Positions 23,630-30,165 of a stretch of 44,232 nucleotides of DNA are shown one piece after another. The stretch lies in the NCBI GenBank assembly GCA_945871425.1, contig CAMBVS010000029.1, forward strand, positions 1-44,232, given 5' to 3'. The DNA is from Rhizobium sp. Q54 (GTDB lineage: Bacteria > Pseudomonadota > Alphaproteobacteria > SHVZ01). The translations under genes and the position numbers were made by a program. Every line of letters begins with the position of its first letter. Positions within the stretch are counted from its first letter, which is position 1. Under the pieces are notes generated by a model. The model searched no databases. It had not been told where the DNA came from and worked only from the letters and a program-made list of their open reading frames with translations.

Positions 23630-24867
23630 GCGGCTTCGCCCTCCATCTTCGCCGACCACTTGGCGGCGGCTTCGAGCCGGCGCGGTGCCGGTTTCGCCAG
23701 CGCGGCGGCCAGTGCTTCCAGGCTTTCGAGACTATGCACCGGACGGAACTCGTCCACATGCGGCAACAGGGCCCGGACCCCCATGGATTTGGGGGCGAAG
23801 CCCTCGTAGCGCAACAGCGGATTGAGCCAGATCAGCCGGCGGGCCGATTTGTGCAGGCGTTCGATCTCGCGCTCGATGCCGGTGCCGGCGTCGCGGTCGA
23901 GCCCGTCGGAGATGAACAGCACCACCGCGCCCTGGGCCAGAACCCGCCGGGACCAGCGGGTGTTGAATTCATGCAGGGTGGCGCCGATGCGGGTGCCGCC
24001 CGACCAGTCCTCGACATGCCGGGAGACCCGCGCCAGCGCCACGTCGATGTCCTTCTGGCGGAGATCGCGGGTGACGTTGGTGAGCCGCGTGCCGAAGACG
24101 AAGCTGTAGACCCGGTCGCGATCGTTGGTGACCGCGTGCAGGAAGTGGAGGAAAAGCCGGCTGTATCGGCTCATCGAGCCCGAGATGTCGCAGAGCGCCA
24201 CCAGAGGCGGCGGGCGCTTCAGCCGGCGGCGTCGTTTCAGGTCGATGACGTCGGGGTTGCCGCGGAGCGCCGACCGCATGGTCTGGCGAAGGTCGACGCG
24301 CTCGCCCCTCGGATCGGCACGGAAGCGCCGTGTCGGCTCCTTCCGGATCGAGGCCGCGAGCCGGCGGATCGCCGCCTCCGCCTTCTTCATCTCCTCGGCC
24401 GACATCTTCTCGAAGTCCTTGGTCTGCAGCAGCTCGCGCTCGGAGAAGGTGAGCGTCGCGTCGATCTCGATCTCCTCTTCGGGCTCGCCCTCGGTGTTCG
24501 GGAACTCGCCGGCATTGCCCTTCATCGCGTCGGCGACGCGGCGCGAGATCTCCGGCCCCTCCTCGCCCATGTCGGCCCGGAAGCTCGGCAGCACCAGCGC
24601 CATCAGGCGCTCCATGATCTTCGGGTTTCGCCAGAAGACATGGAAGGCCTGGTCGAAGATCTCGCGCTGGTCGCGGCGGTTCACGAACACCGCATGCAGA
24701 GCCCAGTAGAAGTCGGCGCGGCTGTCGATGCCCACGGTCTCGACCGCGCGGATCGCGTCCAGCACCTTGCCGGGGCCTACCGGCAGCCCGGCCGAGCGCA
24801 GCACGCGCCCGAAGCGCATCAGGTTCTGGGCAAGGCGCCCGCCTTCGGGAAGGAGACCGTCGAGCAC
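23626..24867 (-). CDS. coxE: CoxE-like VWA domain protein
   Basis: 413 residues from GTG at 24867, with GAGGAG just upstream and 10 bp after the coxD stop. The N-terminal ~200 residues are helical and charged; the C-terminal half is a von Willebrand A domain with an intact metal site: LCDISGSMSRYS near residue 226, GGTRIGATL near 285 and LFISDGLDRDAG near 313. In Oligotropha, CoxD and CoxE act together as a chaperone pair that completes the [CuSMoO2] cluster of CO dehydrogenase. The strict gene order coxD-coxE supports that role here, although no coxMSL structural genes lie in the window. Confidence 0.9.
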   Translation of the reverse strand: MLDGLLPEGGRLAQNLMRFGRVLRSAGLPVGPGKVLDAIRAVETVGIDSRADFYWALHAVFVNRRDQREIFDQAFHVFWRNPKIMERLMALVLPSFRADMGEEGPEISRRVADAMKGNAGEFPNTEGEPEEEIEIDATLTFSERELLQTKDFEKMSAEEMKKAEAAIRRLAASIRKEPTRRFRADPRGERVDLRQTMRSALRGNPDVIDLKRRRRLKRPPPLVALCDISGSMSRYSRLFLHFLHAVTNDRDRVYSFVFGTRLTNVTRDLRQKDIDVALARVSRHVEDWSGGTRIGATLHEFNTRWSRRVLAQGAVVLFISDGLDRDAGTGIEREIERLHKSARRLIWLNPLLRYEGFAPKSMGVRALLPHVDEFRPVHSLESLEALAAALAKPAPRRLEAAAKWSAKMEGEAA

Positions 24868-24877
24868 GGTCAGCTCC

Positions 24878-25798
24878 TCACACCGGCGCCTGGGCGCGGG
24901 CGATCTCGGCCTTGACCTCGGAGAGGATGCGGTTGGCCTCGCTGCCGTGGATCTTGGCGATGTCGTCCTGGTATTTGAGCAGCACGCCCAAGGTGTCGTT
25001 GACCGCGTCCGGCTCGAGCTGGAGCTGGTCCAGCTGGACCAGCGCGTTCGCCCAGTCGATGGTCTCGGCGACACCCGGCAGCTTGAACAGATCGGTCGAG
25101 CGCAGCTTTTGCACGAAGCCGACGATCTGCTTCGACAGGTTGGCAGGCGCGTTCGGCGCCTTCACCCGGAGGATCTCCAGCTCGCGCTCGGCCTTGGGGT
25201 AGTCGACCCAGTAGTAGAAGCACCGGCGCTTCAACGCATCGTGGATCTCGCGGGTGCGGTTGGATGTGACCACCACCAGCGGCGGCTCGTCGGCGGCGAT
25301 GGTGCCGAGCTCGGGGATGGTGATCTTCCAGTCCGACAGCACTTCCAGCAGATAGGCCTCGAACGGCTCGTCGGCGCGGTCGAGCTCGTCGATCAGCAGC
25401 ACCGGCGAGGGCGGCATGTGCGAGATCGCCTTCAGCAGCGGCCGCTCGATCAGGAAGCGGCGGTCGAAGATGTCGGTCGCGATCCGCTCGCGGTCGCCGC
25501 CGCCGGCGGCCTCGGCCATCCGGATCTCGATCATCTGGCGGGCGTAGTTCCACTCGTAGACCGCCGAGCCGATGTCGAGGCCCTCGTAGCATTGCAGCCG
25601 GATCAGGTCGCGCCCGAGCGTCGCCGAGAGCACCTTGGCGATCTCGGTCTTGCCGACGCCGGCCTCGCCCTCGAGGAACAGCGGGCGCTTCAGGGAGAGC
25701 GCGAGGTAGACCGCGGTCGCGAGCGAGCGGTCGGCGACATAGTCGCCCTTGGCGAGCAACGCGAGCGTCGCGTCGACGGAAGCCGGAAGCTGGGTCAT
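24878..25798 (-). CDS. coxD: CoxD-like MoxR family AAA+ ATPase
   Basis: 306 residues from ATG at 25798. Walker A GEAGVGKTE (44-52), Walker B VLLIDELDRADEPFE near 134, sensor region VVVTSNRTREIHDALKRRC near 175 (arginine finger included). This is the MoxR/CoxD clade of AAA+ ATPases, which work with VWA-domain partners to insert cofactors into metalloenzymes. CoxD is established as needed for sulfuration of molybdenum and for copper insertion into CO dehydrogenase. First gene of the seven-gene minus-strand operon ending with sufU. The 125 bp upstream contain a GC palindrome (CCTGCGCAGG) but no strong promoter, so read-through from the copper operon is possible. Confidence 0.92.
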   Translation of the reverse strand: MTQLPASVDATLALLAKGDYVADRSLATAVYLALSLKRPLFLEGEAGVGKTEIAKVLSATLGRDLIRLQCYEGLDIGSAVYEWNYARQMIEIRMAEAAGGGDRERIATDIFDRRFLIERPLLKAISHMPPSPVLLIDELDRADEPFEAYLLEVLSDWKITIPELGTIAADEPPLVVVTSNRTREIHDALKRRCFYYWVDYPKAERELEILRVKAPNAPANLSKQIVGFVQKLRSTDLFKLPGVAETIDWANALVQLDQLQLEPDAVNDTLGVLLKYQDDIAKIHGSEANRILSEVKAEIARAQAPV

Positions 25799-25923
25799 CT
25801 GGAAGGAAGCGTCCTTGACTGGAAGTCGGCCCCATCCTGCGCAGGCCCGGGCCGGGGTCAAGGAAAAGCCACGGGCGGAGCCTGCGGCATCCTCGCAAGC
25901 GACGGATATGAAAGGGATTTCTC

Positions 25924-26406
25924 TTACATGCGGCGGAACGTCCCCTGCATCCCCTGCTCGGCATGGCCGGGGATGTTGCAGGCGAACTCCAGATCCTTGA
26001 GCGCGTTGCGGTCGGTGCCGAACCGCCAGACGATCTCCTTGGTCTCGCCGGGCTCGACGGTCACGACCTCGTCGTCGTCATGCACCATGTCCGGCAGCTT
26101 CACCATCATCGCCCGGTGCGCGACGTGCTCGTCGCGCCTGGCGATGGCGAACTCGTGGCGGATCGAGCTCTTGTTGGTGATGACGAACCGGACCGTCTCG
26201 CCCGGGCGCACCTGGATCTGGCGGAGGTTGTAGTCGCGGTCGCGGGCCTCGATCCTGACCACCCGCTTGGCGTCGGCGGCCTTGCCCGGCCCGCCCATCG
26301 CGGCCGCCTTCGGGCTTCCATGGGCGTGGCCGGCATCCGCCGAGACCGGTCCGGAGGCCAGCGCGATCGCGGCGGCCAGGGCCGCGCAGGCAGTGGCGAG
26401 CTTCAT
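25924..26406 (-). CDS. Cupredoxin-like periplasmic copper protein
   Basis: 160 residues. Signal peptide with cleavage after VSADA (about residue 25), then a His/Gly/Ala linker and a cupredoxin fold of about 110 residues. Type 1 copper ligands are recognisable: His in SSIRHEF near 84, then Cys and His in FACNIPGHAEQGMQGTF near 143-156, with the Met following. Likely a periplasmic copper carrier or sink. It shares one base with the stop of the upstream cusF-like gene (TGATG) and is the last gene of the copper operon. Confidence 0.88.
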   Translation of the reverse strand: MKLATACAALAAAIALASGPVSADAGHAHGSPKAAAMGGPGKAADAKRVVRIEARDRDYNLRQIQVRPGETVRFVITNKSSIRHEFAIARRDEHVAHRAMMVKLPDMVHDDDEVVTVEPGETKEIVWRFGTDRNALKDLEFACNIPGHAEQGMQGTFRRM

Positions 26407-26729
26407 CAGTTGGCCTTCCTGATCTGGATGATGGTCAGCGAGCCGCCGTCCTTCTCGACGTCGAAGAGAACTTTGTCGCCGACGCTCAATCCGTTCAGCA
26501 TCGAGGGATCGCGGGTCGGAAAGACCATGGTCATCGGCATCGTCATGTCATGCTTCGGAATCGGCCCGTGCCGGATGGTGATCTTGCCGGCCGACATGTC
26601 GACCTTCCTCACCTCGCCGTCGATCATCGCACTCTGCGCCAATTGAACGGGCGCGGCCGTGGATGGCGCCGGGAGACCGAGGGCTGCTCCCAGGAGGACA
26701 GCGGAAAGGACGACGCCCAATCTCGACAT
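26406..26729 (-). CDS. CusF-like periplasmic copper-binding protein
   Basis: 107 residues: signal peptide (VVLSAVLLGAALGLPAPSTA), then the small OB-fold CusF domain. GEVRKVDMSAGKITIRHGPI, then PKHDMTMPMTMVF carries the His and paired Met residues that bind Cu(I)/Ag(I) in CusF, followed by GLSVGDKVLFDVEKDG. The tryptophan that stacks on copper in E. coli CusF is not visible; the position carries M/T instead. A periplasmic metallochaperone. It follows the multicopper oxidase gene by 40 bp and is coupled to the cupredoxin gene. Confidence 0.9.
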   Translation of the reverse strand: MSRLGVVLSAVLLGAALGLPAPSTAAPVQLAQSAMIDGEVRKVDMSAGKITIRHGPIPKHDMTMPMTMVFPTRDPSMLNGLSVGDKVLFDVEKDGGSLTIIQIRKAN

Positions 26730-26769
26730 GGCGGGTCTCCAGACTAAAATTGCAGCTAAGAGGTGGCGG

Positions 26770-28047
26770 CTAGGACCACTCGCGGGCGACGGTGCCCTCC
26801 GGGTGCCGGTACCAGCCGGGATCGCGGAAGTCGTTGCGGGCGAGGCCTTCCCGCACCTTCACGACGGTGAACATTCCGCCCATCTCGATCGGTCCGAACG
26901 GCCCCTTCCCGGTCATCATCGGCAATGTATTGTCAGGAAGCGGCATTTCCATGGCACCCATGTCGGCCATGCCGCGTTCGCCCATGACCATGTAGTCGGG
27001 GACCAGGCTGACGATCCGCTTGGCCAGGCCGCGATGGTCGACGCCGATCATGGTCGGCACGTCGTGCCCCATGGCGTTCATGGTGTGGTGGGACTTGTGG
27101 CAGTGGAACGCCCAGTCGCCGGGTTCGTTCGCGGTGAACTCGATGGCGCGCATGGCGCCGACCGGGATGTCGGCCGTCACCTCCGGCCACCTCGCCGATG
27201 GCGGCACCCAGCCGCCGTCCGTGCCGGTGACGGTGAAGTCGTAGCCGTGCAGGTGGATCGGGTGGTTGGTCATCGTCAGGTTGCCCATGCGGATGCGCAC
27301 GCGGTCGCCGCGCCGGACCGGCAGGGTGGCGATGCCCGGGAAGGCCCGGCTGTTCCAGGTCCACAGGTTGAACTCGGTCATCGTCGCGACCTTGGGGACG
27401 TAGGCCCCGGGATCGATGTCGTAGGCGTTGATGATGAAGACGAAGTCGCGATCCACCCGCATGAACGACGGGTCCCGCGGATGGACGACGAAGAAGCCCA
27501 TCATCCCCATCGCCATCTGCACCATCTCGTCCGCGTGCGGGTGGTACATGAACGTCCCGCTCTTCTTCATCTGGAACTCGTAGACGTAGGTCTTGCCAGG
27601 CGGGATCTGCGGCTGGGTCAGGCCGCCGACGCCGTCCATCCCGCTCGGCAGCAGGATGCCGTGCCAATGGATCGTCGTGTGTTCCGGCAGCTTGTTGGTG
27701 ACGAAGATGCGCACCCGGTCGCCCTCGACGCATTCGATCGTCGGGCCCGGGCTCTGGCCGTTGTAGCCCCAGAGATGGGCCTTCATCCCGGGCGCGATCT
27801 CGCGCTCGACCGGCTCGGCGATCAGGTGGAACTCCTTCCATCCGTCGCGCATGCGCCAGGGCAGCGTCCAGCCGTTGAGCGTGACCACCGGGTTGTAGGG
27901 GCGGCCGTCAGGCGGAGCGAGCGGCGGCTGCGTCGCGGCGGAGGTCTGGATCGGCGCTTCGGGCAGGGTCGCCGCCTCGGCGCGGCCGACCATCGAGGCC
28001 CCGAGGATCGCCCCGGAGGCGTTGAGGAAATTCCGACGGCTCAGCAT
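26770..28047 (-). CDS. Multicopper oxidase, CopA/CumA type
   Basis: 425 residues from ATG at 28047. The N-terminus is a Tat signal (MLSRRNFLNASGAILGAS), consistent with export of a folded copper enzyme. Copper ligands: HWHGILLP near 128, HPHADE near 171, HPIHLHGYDF near 268 and HCHKSHH near 317. These cover the type 1 and trinuclear sites of laccase-like oxidases. A Met-rich segment (MVMGERGMADMGAMEMPLPD near 360) is typical for cuprous oxidases that detoxify Cu(I). Fourth gene of the copper operon, 28 bp after the TolC gene. Confidence 0.93.
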   Translation of the reverse strand: MLSRRNFLNASGAILGASMVGRAEAATLPEAPIQTSAATQPPLAPPDGRPYNPVVTLNGWTLPWRMRDGWKEFHLIAEPVEREIAPGMKAHLWGYNGQSPGPTIECVEGDRVRIFVTNKLPEHTTIHWHGILLPSGMDGVGGLTQPQIPPGKTYVYEFQMKKSGTFMYHPHADEMVQMAMGMMGFFVVHPRDPSFMRVDRDFVFIINAYDIDPGAYVPKVATMTEFNLWTWNSRAFPGIATLPVRRGDRVRIRMGNLTMTNHPIHLHGYDFTVTGTDGGWVPPSARWPEVTADIPVGAMRAIEFTANEPGDWAFHCHKSHHTMNAMGHDVPTMIGVDHRGLAKRIVSLVPDYMVMGERGMADMGAMEMPLPDNTLPMMTGKGPFGPIEMGGMFTVVKVREGLARNDFRDPGWYRHPEGTVAREWS

Positions 28048-28075
28048 CGTGCCGACCTCCTTCCGATCCGACGCA

Positions 28076-29488
28076 TCAATGGCCGCCCGTCGCGCGGGAG
28101 ACGGTGAGACCCTTGGCCGGGGCTTCGCCGCGGAGGCCGCCGCTGCCGCTGAGCAGCGTCGCCTGCAGGTCGGCGTCGGCGAGCCAGAAGTCACGCTGTG
28201 CCTCGATGGCGGCGACGACGCCGGCGATCTGCTCGCGCGCATCGGCCAGAAGCTCGAAGATGCTGATCAGCATGCCGTTGTAGCGAAGCAGGGTCTCCTC
28301 GGAGATCGCTCTGCGCAGCGGCACGATCTCGGTGAGGTAGTGGCGGGCGAGCTCATGGTTGAGGCGATAGGCCTCGTAGTCCTCGCGCACCTCGGACCGG
28401 GCGTTGACGGCGATCTCCGCAAGCCGGTTGGCCGCCTGTAGATAGACGTTCTCCGCCTCGGCGACGCGGGTCGTGCCGAAGTCGAAGATCGGAATCGAGA
28501 TCTCGATCTCGTAGCCGGTCTTCTTCGCCTCGCCCTTGCCGGTGGTGTTGAGATAGCTGCCCTCAAGGACGTTGATGAACCGCGTTGCCTGGGTCAGCCC
28601 ATAGGCGCGGGCGAGCCCCTCGACTTCGAGCTTCGCCATGCGCAGGTCGAGCCTCTGCTCGATCGCCTTGGCCTCGAGGTCGATCCGGTCGGGGAGCGCG
28701 TCCGGCACATCGGGCAGGCGCTCGGGAAGCCTGAAAGCCAGGTTGCTGCCCCAGAGGCCCATCAGGCGCGCCAGCCGCTCGCGCGCGGCGGTGCTGCTTT
28801 GCCGGGCGCGGGCGAACTGGGCCATGACCTCGGCATGGAACACCTGCTCGCGCGCCTGGCTCAGCTTGCTGAAGGCGCCCGACTGGCCGAGCCGCCAGCT
28901 CATGTCGGCGGCGGCCAGGGACGACGACCTGACCTGATCGACGTAGGTCAGGATCTGCTGCGCGGCGACCGCACGGACATAGGCCCGCCTGGTGTCGGCG
29001 GCGATCTGCAGAATCCGGTCGGCGGTCTTCAGCTTCGCCTGTTCCCAGCGCCGGTCCTCGATCGACGCGGCGAGAGGCAGCGTCAGCAGCCCGAGCAGGT
29101 CGAGCGTCAGCTTGCGCTCGATCTCGATCAGGCCGCTCTGGTCTGTCCGGGAATAGGTGAAGCCCGGATTGGGCGGCGTGATCGCCTTGACCATTGCTGC
29201 CGCCGAAAGGCCGAGCTCGTTGTACGAGGCCTGCAGTCCGCGGTTGTTGAGGAGCGCGATCTTCACCGCATCGTCGATTTTCAAGGCGCCCTTGAGCAGC
29301 GTCTCGACCTCGGCAGCCGCGGCCTTCGCGTCCTCCTCGGTCCGCAGCCGCCTGACGTCCGCCTTAAGCGGCTCGGGCGCGAGGCCGCGAACCGCCTCGA
29401 AGCCGCGCTCCTCGACGAGCGACGCGCAGCCTCCGAGCGCAACCAGGAGGGCGAGCGCGACGCCCCTTGCGCCGACGCACGTCCTCAT
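28076..29488 (-). CDS. TolC family outer-membrane efflux lipoprotein
   Basis: 470 residues. Signal peptide with lipobox LGGCAS (Cys21), so lipid-anchored like CusC/OprM. The rest is alpha-helical barrel plus two beta-hairpin pairs in internal repeat: KIDDAVKIALLNNRGLQASY near 75 and the matching second half around AIEQRLDLRMAKLEVEGLAR near 280, with GYEIEISIPIFDFG near 330. It should form a trimeric channel for copper or other efflux, but no RND pump or membrane-fusion gene is adjacent; those may be elsewhere. Overlaps the upstream small lipoprotein gene by ATGA. Confidence 0.9.
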   Translation of the reverse strand: MRTCVGARGVALALLVALGGCASLVEERGFEAVRGLAPEPLKADVRRLRTEEDAKAAAAEVETLLKGALKIDDAVKIALLNNRGLQASYNELGLSAAAMVKAITPPNPGFTYSRTDQSGLIEIERKLTLDLLGLLTLPLAASIEDRRWEQAKLKTADRILQIAADTRRAYVRAVAAQQILTYVDQVRSSSLAAADMSWRLGQSGAFSKLSQAREQVFHAEVMAQFARARQSSTAARERLARLMGLWGSNLAFRLPERLPDVPDALPDRIDLEAKAIEQRLDLRMAKLEVEGLARAYGLTQATRFINVLEGSYLNTTGKGEAKKTGYEIEISIPIFDFGTTRVAEAENVYLQAANRLAEIAVNARSEVREDYEAYRLNHELARHYLTEIVPLRRAISEETLLRYNGMLISIFELLADAREQIAGVVAAIEAQRDFWLADADLQATLLSGSGGLRGEAPAKGLTVSRATGGH

Positions 29489-29781
29489 GGCGCCGGCGAC
29501 CGCGGCAGGGGATCGTCCTCGGAGTCCGCCTGCATCTGCTTGTCCGGTCCGCCCAAGTCGCGCACGCGGTCGTTCGTCTCGCGCCAGGGCCGCGGATCGA
29601 CCGGCTTGAACGTCACGTAGTCCTTGAACGGGCTCCGATAGGGATGCGGTAGCGTCGTCGCCGACGCGCTGGCCGGGTCGGCGCCCGTCATCGGCAGCGC
29701 CGGAGCGCAGGCGCCCAAGGCCAGGGCGGCGAGCATCGGGACGGTCATGCGGGTCATCGCGGCTGGATTGCGTCTGGCCAT
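29485..29781 (-). CDS. Small lipoprotein in the copper operon
   Basis: 98 residues. Basic start MARRNPAAMTRM, hydrophobic core, lipobox ALGACAP (Cys near residue 25); an alternative start at the second Met (MTRM) is possible. The mature part is short, proline-rich and polar, with SPFKDYVTFKPVDPRPWRET as the most distinctive piece. I know no functional assignment, but genes like this recur between TolC and HMA genes in copper clusters, as here. ATGA overlap with the TolC gene indicates coordinated expression. Confidence 0.75.
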   Translation of the reverse strand: MARRNPAAMTRMTVPMLAALALGACAPALPMTGADPASASATTLPHPYRSPFKDYVTFKPVDPRPWRETNDRVRDLGGPDKQMQADSEDDPLPRSPAP

Positions 29782-29793
29782 GGATCCCGGCGG

Positions 29794-29997
29794 TCAGGCC
29801 GCCTTGCGCAGTGAAAAGCCGGCGCCCTCGATCGCGGCGACGATCGCGGCTCGCTCCAGGGCCGCGTCCACCTCGACGGTGCCGGTCGCGACCGTCACCT
29901 TGACGCGCGCCCCCGGGCCGACCTCCTGGATCGCCCGCGTGATGCGATTGGCGCAGCTGCCGCAGTGAACCCCGTCGACTTCCAGTCTGATGGCCAT
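29794..29997 (-). CDS. Heavy-metal-associated (HMA) domain copper chaperone
   Basis: 67 residues from ATG at 29997 (MAIRLEVDGVHCGSCANRIT), preceded by GGGAGGG. Single ferredoxin-like HMA domain of CopZ type with CxxC (HCGSC, Cys 12 and 15) for Cu(I). In the usual motif a Met precedes the first cysteine pair (GMxCxxC); here it is V-H. No signal peptide, so it works in the cytoplasm, passing copper to an ATPase or regulator. First gene of the copper operon. Confidence 0.9.
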   Translation of the reverse strand: MAIRLEVDGVHCGSCANRITRAIQEVGPGARVKVTVATGTVEVDAALERAAIVAAIEGAGFSLRKAA

Positions 29998-30047
29998 GGC
30001 GCCCTCCCGTTCGGCGGATAACCGGCCGACGAGCGGCCTTTCGCAGG

Positions 30048-30078
30048 ACCGTAAAGGTTCCACCGACTGGAAGGTCAA
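30048..30078 (-). promoter_or_regulatory. CueR/HmrR-type copper promoter with 19-bp spacer
   Basis: On the minus strand TTGACC (30078-30073), exactly 19 bp, TACGGT (30053-30048). The spacer carries TTCCA-N5-TGGAA dyad symmetry in an ACCTTCC...GGAACC arrangement, close to the CueR consensus (ACCTTCC...GGAAGGT). An over-long 19-bp spacer twisted into shape by a MerR-family activator is the hallmark of such promoters. It faces the copper operon starting at 29997. No cueR gene is in the window. Confidence 0.7.
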
Positions 30079-30093
30079 TGCACTTTCATTGAC
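30074..30093. repeat. Inverted repeat overlapping the copper promoter -35
   Basis: GTCAATG (30074-30080) and CATTGAC (30087-30093) are perfect 7-bp inverted repeats around CACTTT. Each arm contains a TTGAC facing outward, one being the -35 of the copper promoter. It may be a second regulatory site, or the -35 region of divergent promoters; a matching -10 for the plus strand is not evident. Confidence 0.4.
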
Positions 30094-30165
30094 GCTTCCC
30101 GCGCAAGGAGAGCTGCGACAAGATCACCGCGCTCATTGGAATCAGCAGGGGGTTAGACTTGCATC

